Shown: positions 35,613 to 45,643, counted from the stretch's first letter. The stretch: 63,300 nucleotides of DNA from Methylophaga sp. 41_12_T18 (GCA_002163115.1 MAAI01000084.1:1-63300), one strand, 5' to 3'. Program-made: numbers and translations. The notes: generated by a model not told the origin, from the sequence alone.

Positions 35613-36134
35613 TTATTCGCCTCCATTAGTGGTAAGTTCAAGGTGTAAACCATTGTCATTGCTAAGTTTGATGTGCTGTTGCTCGGTTAAGTTAATGCTT
35701 TTACCAATAATGTCAGCCTGGATCGGTAATTCGCGACCATTGCGTTTAATCAGCACACCTAAGGTGACACTCGCTGGTCGGCCATAATCAAAGATTTCAT
35801 TCAATGCGGCTCGAATAGTGCGGCCACTATGTAAAACATCATCAATTAATAATAAGTGACGATCATCGACATTAAACGGCAAGTCGGAAGGTTGAACTTG
35901 GGGATGCATGCCGATGCGAGTGAAGTCATCACGATAATAAGCAATATCTAAGGTGCCTAGTGGCGCATCAAAAAAGTCAGACCCAAGTATTTCTAGCAGT
36001 TGTTCGGCGACCCAAACACCACCGGTATGAATGCCGACAAGGAGTGGTTTACGGTCGCCGATTTGCTGACGTATATCCTCGGCCATTTGATTTAACAGCA
36101 CTTGGATATCTGCCTGTGAAAATGAAGTTGTCAT
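35613..36134 (-). CDS. pyrR: PyrR bifunctional pyr regulator / uracil phosphoribosyltransferase
   Basis: This type-I phosphoribosyltransferase has the PRPP loop LLLIDDVLHSGRTIRAAL and the N-terminal GIHTGGVWVAEQL. In Gram-positive bacteria PyrR also binds pyr mRNA; in Gammaproteobacteria that role is less certain. No attenuator is visible between pyrR and pyrB, which abut. The start at 36134 makes an ATGA overlap with the ruvX stop. ATG 36149, five codons upstream, is less likely. Confidence 0.92.
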   Translation of the reverse strand: MTTSFSQADIQVLLNQMAEDIRQQIGDRKPLLVGIHTGGVWVAEQLLEILGSDFFDAPLGTLDIAYYRDDFTRIGMHPQVQPSDLPFNVDDRHLLLIDDVLHSGRTIRAALNEIFDYGRPASVTLGVLIKRNGRELPIQADIIGKSINLTEQQHIKLSNDNGLHLELTTNGGE

Positions 36135-36550
36135 TGTTGATTCAACCATGATTGAAGTATGAGTTGGGCAGAGATGCGATCAACATCGGTGCGTTTCTTT
36201 GCGTGTAATTTACTATGCACACCCAATTGATCAAGTGCTTCATAGGTACTGAGTCGTTCATCTTGCCATTCAACAGGCAGTTGAAAGCGGCCATTTAAGC
36301 GATTGCCAAACTTGCGTGAGGCAGCGGTCATTTCTTGTTCGCTGTCATCCATATTGAGTGGTAAACCGACGACCAATAGTTGTGGTTGCCATTGGTCAAT
36401 TAAGGTTTGGATATCATCCCAATTCGGTTTGCCGGCACGTGCTTTTACGACAGTGAGAGCAGAGGCTGTGCCTGTTAATTCTTGGCCGACAGCGACGCCG
36501 ATGTTTTTTAAGCCAAAATCAAAGCCGAGTATAGTGCGAGGTTGTTTCAT
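36131..36550 (-). CDS. ruvX: RuvX/YqgF RNase H-fold nuclease (pre-16S rRNA processing)
   Basis: The 139-residue YqgF-type protein helps mature the 5' end of 16S rRNA and was earlier proposed as a Holliday-junction resolvase. It carries the RNase H-fold first strand ILGFDFGLKNIGVAVG (catalytic Asp), VVGLPLNMD, and the final DERLSTYEA and KKRTDVDRISAQLILQ. It overlaps yqgE and pyrR by four bases on each side. Confidence 0.95.
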   Translation of the reverse strand: MKQPRTILGFDFGLKNIGVAVGQELTGTASALTVVKARAGKPNWDDIQTLIDQWQPQLLVVGLPLNMDDSEQEMTAASRKFGNRLNGRFQLPVEWQDERLSTYEALDQLGVHSKLHAKKRTDVDRISAQLILQSWLNQQ

Positions 36551-37116
36551 GCATGTCCTGAGCTATTCGATATTAAGTTAATATCGATGCCTAATAATTC
36601 AGCAGCAGCTTGCCAACGTTTATTAGGTGGAGTGTTAAATAAAATATCGTCATCAGCGGGCACTGTTAACCAGCTATTGTCTGCCAGTTCTTGCTCTAAC
36701 TGACCTTCTGTCCAGCCAGCATAGCCTAGGGTGACTAAGGATTGCGATGGGCCATCTGCTGTCCCTAGGGTTGCTAAAATATCGGTGGAGGTAGTGAGGT
36801 AGATATTGTCGCCGAGTTCAACCGTTGTTTTCCATTGGTCATGACTATTATGCAGTACCATGCCTTGGCCTTTTTCTACTGGGCCACCAAATAAGACAGG
36901 CGTAGTGGCGACGTGCTCTGACTGGTTGTTAATTGATAACTGTGACAATAAGTCGGTCAGCATAACTTGGGTTGGACGGTTAATAATCAATCCCATCGCG
37001 CCGTGTTCATTGTGTTCACACATATAGACAACAGAATGATAGAAAAAGCTATCCGTCAATGCCGGCATGGCGATAAGAAAGTGATTTTGTAATGATGAGG
37101 TCATTAAGATAGACAT
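36547..37116 (-). CDS. yqgE: YqgE/AlgH family protein (DUF179)
   Basis: This small protein of unknown biochemical role is nearly always encoded next to ruvX. Family signatures are NHFLIAMPAL, VVYMCEHNEHGAMGLIINRP, VLFGGPVEKGQG, LGYAGWTEGQLEQEL and NSWLTVP. The ATG at 37116 shares one base with the trkA stop (TGATG). ATG 37104 would give the shorter N-terminus MTSSLQNHF seen in many relatives. Confidence 0.93.
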   Translation of the reverse strand: MSILMTSSLQNHFLIAMPALTDSFFYHSVVYMCEHNEHGAMGLIINRPTQVMLTDLLSQLSINNQSEHVATTPVLFGGPVEKGQGMVLHNSHDQWKTTVELGDNIYLTTSTDILATLGTADGPSQSLVTLGYAGWTEGQLEQELADNSWLTVPADDDILFNTPPNKRWQAAAELLGIDINLISNSSGHA

Positions 37117-38489
37117 CAAAAAAAGCTAAAACCAACTTGGAATAAACGTTCTACCTCAGTGATATAACGTTTATGGATCAAGAATAAGATGACATGGTCT
37201 TCGGCCTCAATCACGGTGTCGTGATGAGCAATGATAACTTCATCGCCCCGTACTATGGCACCAATAGTTGTGCCCGGTGGCAAGTCGATTTCATCAATAC
37301 GACGGCCCACTACCAGTGAAGATGATTTATCACCATGAGCGACAGCCTCCAATGCTTCTGCTGCTCCGCGGCGGAGTGAATGCACCGCAACGATGTCGCC
37401 ACGGCGGATATGTGCCAATAAACTACCGATAGTGGCTTGTTGAGGTGACAGGGCAATATCGATGCTGCCACTTTCAACTAAATCAACATAGGCGGCGCGG
37501 TTAATCAGTGATAATACTTTGCCGGCACCTAAACGTTTGGCCAGCATTGCTGACAAAATATTCGCTTCATCATCATTGGTTAAGGCACAGAATAAATCGA
37601 CTTTATCGATATCCTCTTCGATCAGTAATTCTTCATTAGCGGTATCGCCGAGCAGTACGATGGTATTCGTTAGTTCTTCTGATAACGTCACCGCGCGCTC
37701 AGGATTGGCTTCGATTAATTTGATGTGATAATCATTTTCTAAGGCTTTGGCTAAGCGCGCTCCAATATTACCGCCGCCGGCGAGTAAGATACGTTTATAT
37801 GGCTTATCTAAACGCCGTAACTCAGCCATAATGGTGCGAATATCTTTGGTTGCGGCAATGAAAAAGACTTCGTCATCGGCCTCGATGACGGTATCAGCTT
37901 CTGGAAATATGCCGGTGCCTTGTCGAAATATAGCGGCAACGCGGGTATCGGCTTTCGGTATGTGCTTACGAAGGTCTCGTAATGGATGACCTACTAATGG
38001 CCCGCCATGAAATGCTTTTACTGCGACGAGTTGCACTTTCTGTTGGGCAAAATCTAATACTTGCAGGGCGTTAGGGTGATTAACCAGTCGTTCAATATAA
38101 TCGGTGATGATTTGCTCTGGGCTGATCAACATATCAATAGCAATGGCATCGTTGTTGAATAGTTCGGGCTGGGATAGGTATTCAGGACTACGTATTCGAG
38201 CTATTTTAGTGGGTGTTCGATAGAGGGTGTGGCAGATTTGGCAAGCGATCATATTAGTTTCATCGCTATTGGTTACTGCCAATATCAGGTCTGCATCTTC
38301 TGCGCCGGCGCGAGCTAAGACATCGGGGTGTGATGCTCTGCCTTGAATGGTTCGAATATCATAGTGATCTTGTAGCTTTTGTAAGTAGTCACTATTGGTA
38401 TCAACAACCGTTATATCATCATCTTCACGCGCAAGTGTGGCTGCGACAGATGACCCTACCTGACCTGCTCCGAGAATAAGGATTTTCAT
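37116..38489 (-). CDS. trkA: Trk potassium uptake protein TrkA
   Basis: This is the cytoplasmic NAD-binding regulatory subunit of the TrkH/TrkG potassium channel-transporter. The 457 residues show the doubled RCK structure: Rossmann motifs [16 protein letters not shown] at the start and [15 protein letters not shown] near residue 235, each followed by a TrkA-C domain. It is separated from ntrX by nine bases. No trkH gene is in the window. Confidence 0.96.
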   Translation of the reverse strand: MKILILGAGQVGSSVAATLAREDDDITVVDTNSDYLQKLQDHYDIRTIQGRASHPDVLARAGAEDADLILAVTNSDETNMIACQICHTLYRTPTKIARIRSPEYLSQPELFNNDAIAIDMLISPEQIITDYIERLVNHPNALQVLDFAQQKVQLVAVKAFHGGPLVGHPLRDLRKHIPKADTRVAAIFRQGTGIFPEADTVIEADDEVFFIAATKDIRTIMAELRRLDKPYKRILLAGGGNIGARLAKALENDYHIKLIEANPERAVTLSEELTNTIVLLGDTANEELLIEEDIDKVDLFCALTNDDEANILSAMLAKRLGAGKVLSLINRAAYVDLVESGSIDIALSPQQATIGSLLAHIRRGDIVAVHSLRRGAAEALEAVAHGDKSSSLVVGRRIDEIDLPPGTTIGAIVRGDEVIIAHHDTVIEAEDHVILFLIHKRYITEVERLFQVGFSFF

Positions 38490-38498
38490 AGTTTGGTC

Positions 38499-39776
38499 CT
38501 AAACCTGTTTTGTATCGATGCTCAGCGAACGTAGCTTACGATACAAGTGTGTACGTTCCATACCTGCTAGTTTAGCCGCTTTGCCGACATTACCGTCAGT
38601 TTCTTGTAATTTTTTCAGTAAGTAAATGCGTTCAAATTGTTCTCTTGCTTCACGTAGCGGCAAGGAATAGTCAATATGTTCAGCATTATTTTGAGATGCA
38701 TTTTCTTGGCTTTGCTCTAGTGCTTGGTCGATTTCAGAGGCATCAATATCATCGGCATCGCCTAATACCAATATCCGTTGGATCAGGTTTTTTAGTTCCA
38801 AGACATTGCCTGGCCAAGCATGGTTTCGCAACCTGTTTTGAGCGGCAACGGTGAAGTGACGATAAGGTAAGTCAGCTTGCGTGGTTTGTTGATCAACAAA
38901 GAAATGTACTAATTCCGGAATATCTTCAACATGATCGCGTAATGGCGGTACTGCTAGGCTGATACTGTTTAATTGGTAGAGTAGACCTTCGTTGAAGGAT
39001 TGTTCAATAACGGCTTTTTCTAACGAGTGTTGTGTCGCGCAGATCAAGAGGCAGTTTTTGAGTTTATTGCTATCCAATAAATGTAGTAGCAGAGATTGGG
39101 CGTCTTCACTGAGTAGTGCGACGTCATTAATGAAGATGCAATTATTATGAGCTAGGCTGGTAAATTTCAGACTGTCTACTGGAAAACTGTCGGCAGTAAG
39201 TTCTATAAACTTACCTTTAGCGTATTTACTTAAGCTATATAAATAGTGGGCAAAGCAATGTTTACCGACGCCATTTTCACCCAGTAGCAATAACGGCATA
39301 TCATGTTGGGCAACACGCTGTGCTTGGTCACGCAATAATGATATCTGTGCGCTTTTTCCGACCGGAACCTGACTGAGTTGGGAGTGTATCGCTTGTTGTT
39401 TATTCCGATGTTCTAAGGCGAGTTCAACACCGCGTAACAATTTTGCCATCGACAACGGTTTTTCGATAAAGTCACAAGCGCCTAAGCGAGTGGCTTCAAC
39501 CGCGGTCTCGATGGTGCCATGTCCCGACATCATAACGATGGTGAGTTCATTATCTTGTTGTTTAAATTCTTTTAGTAGACTGATACCATCAATATCGGGC
39601 ATCCAGATGTCTAATAAAATAAGATTAGGGCTCTGTGAAGCAAGCGCTAGGCGGGCTTGTTCACCATCTGCGGCGATGGATACTTGATAGCCTTCATCCT
39701 CTAAGATATCTCGGATGAGTTCTCGAATATCTGGCTCATCATCAACAACCAAAATTAACGGTTTATCATTACTCAC
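38499..39776 (-). CDS. ntrX: NtrX-type response regulator with degenerate AAA+ domain
   Basis: The 425-residue regulator has a receiver domain (DD at 12-13, phosphoacceptor Asp 56 in LLDIWMPD), an AAA+ core and a C-terminal FIS-type helix-turn-helix (NVGKAAKLAGMERTHLYRKL). The AAA+ core is altered. Walker A reads GENGVGKH, the segment that normally carries GAFTGA is missing, and Walker B is CIFINDV instead of TLFLDEI. It therefore probably does not activate sigma-54 promoters and may act as a plain DNA-binding regulator. Its start overlaps the ntrY stop by four bases. Confidence 0.9.
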   Translation of the reverse strand: MSNDKPLILVVDDEPDIRELIRDILEDEGYQVSIAADGEQARLALASQSPNLILLDIWMPDIDGISLLKEFKQQDNELTIVMMSGHGTIETAVEATRLGACDFIEKPLSMAKLLRGVELALEHRNKQQAIHSQLSQVPVGKSAQISLLRDQAQRVAQHDMPLLLLGENGVGKHCFAHYLYSLSKYAKGKFIELTADSFPVDSLKFTSLAHNNCIFINDVALLSEDAQSLLLHLLDSNKLKNCLLICATQHSLEKAVIEQSFNEGLLYQLNSISLAVPPLRDHVEDIPELVHFFVDQQTTQADLPYRHFTVAAQNRLRNHAWPGNVLELKNLIQRILVLGDADDIDASEIDQALEQSQENASQNNAEHIDYSLPLREAREQFERIYLLKKLQETDGNVGKAAKLAGMERTHLYRKLRSLSIDTKQV

Positions 39777-41938
39777 ACTTTATCTTCCTCTAAGGGTAGC
39801 CGCATTATAATACTTGCACCATTGGACTCAAGGTTTTTTGCCCAAACCTTGCCACCATGTTCATCAATTATTTTTTTGACGATGGCGAGTCCTAGACCGG
39901 TACCTTTTATTTTATTAGTGACATAAGGTTCAAATAGCTTGTTGACCATATTGACTGGAATACCAGGGCCATGATCATCAATGGTTATTTCTAGCCATTG
40001 TTGCTGATGATGACGTACTGGGTGATAACTTAAGACGATATCAACTGCGAGACCTTTCTCTTCACTGGCTTCGATTGAGTTTTTTAATAGGTTGTGTAGG
40101 ACTTGGCGAAAGCGGTTACTATCTATTTCCACCATTATATTGTCTTGACTATTCAATAGAGTGAATTGATGGTTAGGGTTGCTTTGGTAAAGAGTTAATA
40201 CTTCACGCAGCAAAGTGCCGATGTCATAACAGGCAAGTTGTAAACCTGGAGAGCGGGCGTAATCAGAAAAGTCGTTAACCATTTCCTTCATAGCTTCCAC
40301 TTGGTGGACAATGGTATCGGTCAGTTTGATTAGGGTTTCTGATTGATCGTCAGCGAGCAGCGGCAAATATTTATACTGCAACCGTTCAGCAGATAGTTGA
40401 ATGGGCGTTAGCGGATTCTTGATTTCATGAGCAAGACGTTGAGCAACTTCCCCCCATGCCGCATTACGCTGTGCTTGTAATAAGCTAGTAATATCATCAA
40501 ATACAATGACCCAGCCCTCATCATTGGGCAAGGATGTGCCTCGGCACATTAGCGTTTGTGGACCGGTTTGTTGTAGTAAGTCTAACTGTTGCTGCCAACT
40601 AGTATCTGATTTTGTGTGTTGTTCAATTAGGTTGATAAAGGCTTTTAATGAGGCCGACTGACTACCAATTTTTGCCAATGGGCTTTCTAACCGTTGCTGT
40701 AAGTTAAAGCCCAAAATTTGACTGCTAGCAACATTAGCCGTGCGTAAAAAATGTTTATTATCGATGGTGATAACACCACTAGATAAACTGCCCAATACCG
40801 TCGTGAGGTAATTGGTTTGCTGCTCTAATAAACGGTGACTACGTTGGCTGGCATTGCGAGCTTGAGTCAGTCGTTGGGTCATTTGGTTAAATGAACGCAC
40901 CAGGAAACCGATTTCATCGTGGCCTGATGCGGTGAATTGTTGGTTATAGTTACCCGCTGCGATAGCTTGAGTACCTTCAGACAGTTCTTGTAGCGGCTTT
41001 ACGATGCGACGAGAGATCCAAATGGCAAACCAAATAGAGGTTAACAACGTTAATAATACGATCAAGCTTAATGTTAGCGTAAAGATGGTGATCAGCGGCT
41101 TGCGAAGATAATTGAGCTCTTTGTAGTCGGTGTAAGCTTCTTGCACTGTTTTACCCAAGCTACTGAGTCGTTCATTAACTGGGAATAACACGTGCAATAA
41201 ACGTTGTTGATTTAGAAACGCTTGTTTGGGGATTAAGACTGCGGCTCTTAATTGTAATTTGCCATCATCACTAGGATCGAGACCGATATAGTCCTCTTGC
41301 TGCTGTAATTGTCTGAAAATAGCATCATTAGGTTTATTGGGAACTATGATGGCAGGAGTTTCGACACTAGAGGTAACGAGCTGCCCCTCCATAGTCCAAA
41401 CGCTGACTTCAATAGCACCACTGAGTTGGGTTAATTCACGTAGATTATGGTTGATATCATTATCAGGTAATTCACTTAATACACCGGCCATTAACCGTGT
41501 TTGACGCAATAAAGTACGCATGCGAATGCCAAATGCTGCCCGACTTAATTCTAATGAGTCATCCAGGGCTTGTTCAATTTTGACATCAAACCAGCTATTG
41601 ATACCGCGGTGCAGGAAATGGGTGGAAAAACCATATACAACGGTGGTTGAGCCAAGTATAAGCAATACAAATAGGCTAACTAAACGGAGAGTGAGTCTTG
41701 AGCCTTCTCGTTTATTTTTGTAGTCGAGATAGAGGCGGTATAGGCTGCGACCTAAAATGGCAGTAAGCAGTAGTAAACTTGCAATGCCAACGCCAAAAAT
41801 AACGATAAATAAATCATTAAGCCGCGAACTATCTTGGGTGGCTGCGCTTAATAAATAAGCCAAAATGACTAATAAAAAAGCCAGCGAAAAATAAGGTGCG
41901 GTGCCAGAGCTCAGCCGCCTAATAAGAGCTAATGCCAT
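39773..41938 (-). CDS. ntrY: NtrY-type sensor histidine kinase
   Basis: The 721-residue membrane kinase has two N-terminal hydrophobic segments plus one before a large periplasmic loop, another span near residue 300, a HAMP domain (SRRIVKPLQELSEGTQAIAAGNY), a PAS-like region, the H box near residue 500 (LAHEIKNPLTPIQLSAERL) and the ATP-binding N and G boxes (HNLLKNSIEAS, DHGPGIP, GTGLGLAIVKKI). The pair senses an unknown envelope or redox/nitrogen signal. ATG 41938 is preferred over the upstream TTG 41953. It overlaps the DUF4390 gene by ten bases. Confidence 0.93.
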   Translation of the reverse strand: MALALIRRLSSGTAPYFSLAFLLVILAYLLSAATQDSSRLNDLFIVIFGVGIASLLLLTAILGRSLYRLYLDYKNKREGSRLTLRLVSLFVLLILGSTTVVYGFSTHFLHRGINSWFDVKIEQALDDSLELSRAAFGIRMRTLLRQTRLMAGVLSELPDNDINHNLRELTQLSGAIEVSVWTMEGQLVTSSVETPAIIVPNKPNDAIFRQLQQQEDYIGLDPSDDGKLQLRAAVLIPKQAFLNQQRLLHVLFPVNERLSSLGKTVQEAYTDYKELNYLRKPLITIFTLTLSLIVLLTLLTSIWFAIWISRRIVKPLQELSEGTQAIAAGNYNQQFTASGHDEIGFLVRSFNQMTQRLTQARNASQRSHRLLEQQTNYLTTVLGSLSSGVITIDNKHFLRTANVASSQILGFNLQQRLESPLAKIGSQSASLKAFINLIEQHTKSDTSWQQQLDLLQQTGPQTLMCRGTSLPNDEGWVIVFDDITSLLQAQRNAAWGEVAQRLAHEIKNPLTPIQLSAERLQYKYLPLLADDQSETLIKLTDTIVHQVEAMKEMVNDFSDYARSPGLQLACYDIGTLLREVLTLYQSNPNHQFTLLNSQDNIMVEIDSNRFRQVLHNLLKNSIEASEEKGLAVDIVLSYHPVRHHQQQWLEITIDDHGPGIPVNMVNKLFEPYVTNKIKGTGLGLAIVKKIIDEHGGKVWAKNLESNGASIIMRLPLEEDKV

Positions 41939-42519
41939 GTTGCTGCTACCCAAGGGCTAGTCAGGTCCCATTTGGAAGAAATTAATGCACCTGGACGCAT
42001 TGGTGTGGGTAGTGCGTATAAGTCTAGGCTGGTACGAAGTTGTAATATTAAACCGTCAGTATCTGTTAAATATTCAGGTGGCAGGCTGAAGTTATTGACT
42101 TGGCCTAGCGCATCTAACGCGCTAGTTAAGCTTGGAAAATTTCTATGTTCTCGAGTATCAAGGGAGAGCAAGACATATTGCCTTGTTAATGCATGGTAGC
42201 GTAACTGGTAGCGCAGCTCTGACTGCCAAAGAGTTTGCTGCCATTGCCAATACTTGCCGAGTAAAGGCAGGCTATGTATTAGCTCCATTTGCTGTAAGAA
42301 GGTGATGGGCACGCCATTGTCTATGGCTTCTTCTACTCGCGCAGTCAGTGGGTAATTTAGTTGGGCGTCTAGGGCGTAACCATTACCAATTTTAGTTATT
42401 TCAGCCGATTGGACGCTAAATGATTCAGCAAAAGTTGCTGTTGGCATGAACACTAATGCCAACAATAACAATCTATAAATGCGGTTAGCGGTGTTGTAGG
42501 CAGGCATAGTAGAAACCAT
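41929..42519 (-). CDS. DUF4390 domain protein
   Basis: The 196-residue secreted or periplasmic protein has a signal peptide (core LLLLALVFMPTATFA). Its mature part fits DUF4390: LDAQLNYPLTARVEEAIDNGVPITF, YQLRYHALTRQYVLLSL, LQLRTSLDLYALPTPMRPGAL. The family is typically encoded between rsmB and ntrY, so it may be a periplasmic partner of the sensor kinase, but no function has been established. The start overlaps the rsmB 3' end; ATG 42507 is an alternative. Confidence 0.85.
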   Translation of the reverse strand: MVSTMPAYNTANRIYRLLLLALVFMPTATFAESFSVQSAEITKIGNGYALDAQLNYPLTARVEEAIDNGVPITFLQQMELIHSLPLLGKYWQWQQTLWQSELRYQLRYHALTRQYVLLSLDTREHRNFPSLTSALDALGQVNNFSLPPEYLTDTDGLILQLRTSLDLYALPTPMRPGALISSKWDLTSPWVAATWH

Positions 42520-43792
42520 CTAAATTATCATCTCCGGGTAGGCGTTGATAACCGACAGGACGCCGTGTAGCAGGCGCATGATCGGGAATATGTTCTTTTG
42601 CTTCTGGGTGTTTTTCTAAAAAGGCACTGACTTGCAGCTCATTTTCTTGTTTTAATGCAGAGCAGGTAGTGTAAACCAGTAAACCATCGGGCTTAAGCAG
42701 AGGCCATAACTTTTCTAATAATGCTGATTGCTGAGTGGCTAAGTTACCAATGTCATCTGGTCGCCTTAATGTTTTGATATCAGGATGACGGCGAATAACT
42801 CCGGTGCCAGAGCAGGGGGCATCGATTAAAATTCGGTCAAATAACTGACCATCCCACCAACTTTCAGTATCACCAGCATCTGATGCAATTAATTCAGCCT
42901 TAAGTTGAAGGCGATCGGTATTTTGTTCTATTTGTTGTAGCCGGCGAGGATCAATATCCAGAGCGACAACGGTATTGTCTGGCTGTTGCTCCAGAATATG
43001 ACAGGTTTTACCGCCAGGCGCCGCACAGGCGTCCAAAATACGTAATCCTGCATTGATGTTCATCAATTCTGCTACATGTTGGGCTGCACCATCTTGAACT
43101 GAAGCATCACCGTTCTCAAAACCGGGCAATTGAAATACATCGCAGGGTTTGTTTAATAAAATGGCTTCATTGCCTGCATCAACGGCAGACGCCATGATTT
43201 CAGCTTGAGTCAGCTTGGCTAAATATGCATCACGGGATTGATGTTGTTTATTGACGCGCAAAAACATCGGCGGTTGTTGGTTGTTCGCGGCAGCGATTGC
43301 TTGCCAGTTTTCAGGCCAGTCATGCTGATATTGCTTCAGTAGCCAATCAGGGTGAGCGTAATTTGCAGCGTCATCAGTTAATAATTGCTGTTCGATGTTT
43401 TCTTGTTGGCGCAAATAATTGCGTAGGCTGGCATTAACCAGTCCCGTTGCCCATGGCTTGCCTAGTGTTTTACAAGCGTTGACCGTTTCAGAAATAACAG
43501 CATGCTCAGGAATACGTAATTCACGTAATTGATATAGGCCGGACAATAATAATGCGGCAATATCACTGTCTTTGGCTTTGAGAGGTTTGCGGACCAATTG
43601 TTTGCTAATGGCTTGCAGCTGAAACTGCCAACGCAATACGCCATAGCTAATTTGCTGGCATAAGCTACGTTCATTTTCGGCCAAGAGGGGTAATGCGGTT
43701 GTTAATACCGCGTTAAGAGAGCGTTGTTTTTGAATGACTTCAGCAATAGCTCTAGCAGATGTCGCCCGTGCGCTGTGTTTTGTTTTAGCCAA
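42485..43792 (-). CDS. rsmB: 16S rRNA (cytosine-967-C5)-methyltransferase RsmB
   Basis: The enzyme methylates C967 of 16S rRNA using S-adenosylmethionine. The 435-residue protein has an N-terminal NusB-like RNA-binding domain (SLNAVLTTALPLL, RSLCQQISYGVLRW) and a C-terminal methyltransferase core with LDACAAPGGKTCHIL, DAPCSGTGVIRRHPD and the catalytic Cys in YTTCSALKQEN. It overlaps the end of fmt by eight bases. Confidence 0.96.
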   Translation of the reverse strand: MAKTKHSARATSARAIAEVIQKQRSLNAVLTTALPLLAENERSLCQQISYGVLRWQFQLQAISKQLVRKPLKAKDSDIAALLLSGLYQLRELRIPEHAVISETVNACKTLGKPWATGLVNASLRNYLRQQENIEQQLLTDDAANYAHPDWLLKQYQHDWPENWQAIAAANNQQPPMFLRVNKQHQSRDAYLAKLTQAEIMASAVDAGNEAILLNKPCDVFQLPGFENGDASVQDGAAQHVAELMNINAGLRILDACAAPGGKTCHILEQQPDNTVVALDIDPRRLQQIEQNTDRLQLKAELIASDAGDTESWWDGQLFDRILIDAPCSGTGVIRRHPDIKTLRRPDDIGNLATQQSALLEKLWPLLKPDGLLVYTTCSALKQENELQVSAFLEKHPEAKEHIPDHAPATRRPVGYQRLPGDDNLDGFYYACLQHR

Positions 43793-44714
43793 GTTGATCG
43801 CCTACAGAAAGAGTATTTGCATTGATAAAGTCAGCAACCGCCATGGCTCGCTTACCTGGAACTTGAACTTGGCTGACACGTAATATGCCTTGCCCTGTTG
43901 CGATATCGATCCCGTCACGGTTGACCGCAACTACCTGTCCGGCAAGGGCACTGGATGAGTCATCGATAGTTGTTGCCAGCCAGATCCTGAAAACACTGTC
44001 TTGCCAAGTGGTTTGCGCGACAGGCCATGGGTTAAAAGCTTGAACTTGTCTAGCAATGTCTGTTGCCGGCATCGTCCAGTCAATTAGCGCTTCTTGTTTT
44101 TGTAGTTTTTTTGCATAACAGCTGTTGCTGTTATCTTGAGCCTGGGCATGTTGCTGCAGATGTTCTATGTCAGGCAATGTTTCAAGCAAGGTTGTTGCAC
44201 CTAAAATGGCTAGACGATCATGCAGAGTTTGAGTTGTATCATCGAGCTGAATATCACAAGTTGCTTGTTTTAAAACTGGGCCGGTATCAAGGCCAGCTTC
44301 CATTTGCATGATGCAGACACCGGTTTGCTTATCACCCGCTAAGATGGCCCTTTGGATAGGCGCTGCACCACGCCAGCGAGGTAACAGTGAACCATGAATA
44401 TTAATGCAGCCTAATTTAGGCGTGTCTAATACCAGTTGTGGTAGTAGTAGCCCATAAGCAACTACGATCATTAAATCTGCTTGGTAATCAGCAAGAACCT
44501 GTTTGGCTTCATCTTCTTTAAAGTTAAGCGGTTGTTCCACCGGGATTTGATGTTCGACGGCAAGCTGCTTTACTGGGCTTGCTGTTAATTTTCGTCCGCG
44601 GCCAGCAGGTCGGTCGGGCTGACTGTAGACGGCACAAATTTCATGGTCAGTAGTTAATAAGGCTTTTAATGTTTCGGCTGCAAAGTCCGGTGTGCCAGCA
44701 AAGATAATGCGCAT
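43785..44714 (-). CDS. fmt: Methionyl-tRNA formyltransferase
   Basis: Fmt formylates initiator Met-tRNA using 10-formyl-tetrahydrofolate. The 309 residues contain MRIIFAGTPDFAAETL, YSQPDRPAGRGRKL, the formyl-donor and catalytic region NIHGSLLPRWRGAAPIQRAI (Asn, His) and MQMEAGLDTGPV with the catalytic Asp, then the C-terminal OB-like domain. It lies seven bases after def in the usual def-fmt-rsmB order. Confidence 0.97.
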   Translation of the reverse strand: MRIIFAGTPDFAAETLKALLTTDHEICAVYSQPDRPAGRGRKLTASPVKQLAVEHQIPVEQPLNFKEDEAKQVLADYQADLMIVVAYGLLLPQLVLDTPKLGCINIHGSLLPRWRGAAPIQRAILAGDKQTGVCIMQMEAGLDTGPVLKQATCDIQLDDTTQTLHDRLAILGATTLLETLPDIEHLQQHAQAQDNSNSCYAKKLQKQEALIDWTMPATDIARQVQAFNPWPVAQTTWQDSVFRIWLATTIDDSSSALAGQVVAVNRDGIDIATGQGILRVSQVQVPGKRAMAVADFINANTLSVGDQLG

Positions 44715-44721
44715 GCAGTTC

Positions 44722-45225
44722 CTAAAGTTTTTGTTTGAGGTGTTTTTCGAGCCGTTTTTTGATGCGTTGGCGTTTTAAGTTGCTTAAGTAATCAACAAAT
44801 AACTTGCCATCTAAATGATCAATTTCATGTTGGATACACGTTGCCAATAATTCATCGGCATCAAACTCGATAGTTTTGCCGTCACGATCTAAGGCTTTCA
44901 CCCTTACCTTATCGGCGCGAGTAACCATTTCATATGCTTCGGGAACAGATAAACAGCCTTCTTCATGCTCACGCTTCCCTTCGCTACTAATGAGCTCAGG
45001 ATTAATTAATACCAGCGCTTGACTCTTATCATCAGAAATATCGATAACGATAATGCGTTTTTGGATGTTGACTTGATTGGCAGCCAAGCCAACGCCGGGC
45101 GCATCATACATTGTCTCCAACATATCATCGGCTAACTGGCGAATTTTATCGGTAACTTCCGTGATAGCCGTCGCTTTTTTACGCAAGCGCGGATCAGGAA
45201 AGTGAAGTATGTTGAGTAATGCCAT
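44722..45225 (-). CDS. def: Peptide deformylase
   Basis: The metalloenzyme removes the formyl group from new proteins. The 167-residue protein has all three motifs: [19 protein letters not shown] (metal Cys) and QHEIDHLDG (two metal His and the catalytic Glu). It begins the long minus-strand run and is divergent from the LysM gene. Confidence 0.97.
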   Translation of the reverse strand: MALLNILHFPDPRLRKKATAITEVTDKIRQLADDMLETMYDAPGVGLAANQVNIQKRIIVIDISDDKSQALVLINPELISSEGKREHEEGCLSVPEAYEMVTRADKVRVKALDRDGKTIEFDADELLATCIQHEIDHLDGKLFVDYLSNLKRQRIKKRLEKHLKQKL

Positions 45226-45643
45226 TGTTTGTACCTAACGGGTCTTAATATATAGACCATTGTAATGCCGCATTAAGCTATTGAATATACTATTTTTACA
45301 TGATCAATAAAAATGTGGCCATTTGCTCGTCTTTTTACTTGCTAGTGTGAGCTTATTATTAAGCTACCGGCTTGCATTTGCATTATGGCCGTCACGCAGT
45401 GGGGGGAAGCTCTGAATCTAAGCTGGCTTCATGTAGCGCAACTGGCTAGCTAAATAATGGGCATTAAAGGTTGGTAAGTTGTTGTATCAGTCAGAAAATC
45501 AGTCGCTGTGATGATTGTTTTTCAGTTAATAATTGTCATATAATTTGATTACTGTTTATGCTTATACCAGACTATGTTTGATTGTTGACTAAAACAAGAG
45601 CTAAGTAGGACCGCTTAGTTTGTTCATCTATGAGGATTATTCG
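45226..45643. other. Divergent intergenic region, def / LysM protein
   Basis: These 418 bases have no ORF of note. They should hold promoters for both directions. A 6-bp inverted repeat (AGCTTA-TTAT-TAAGCT, 45350-45365) and a GC-richer patch at about 45385-45440 with a run of six G were noted, but no known RNA family was recognised. Confidence 0.4.

Noticed and set aside
36131-36550. RuvX as a sign of a recombination module
   Set aside because: yqgE-ruvX-pyrR-pyrB is an ordinary conserved gene order and the protein is a housekeeping rRNA-processing factor.
45226-45643. Structured RNA (6S or SRP RNA) between def and the LysM gene
   Set aside because: The GC-richer patch does not show the hallmark motifs of either RNA.
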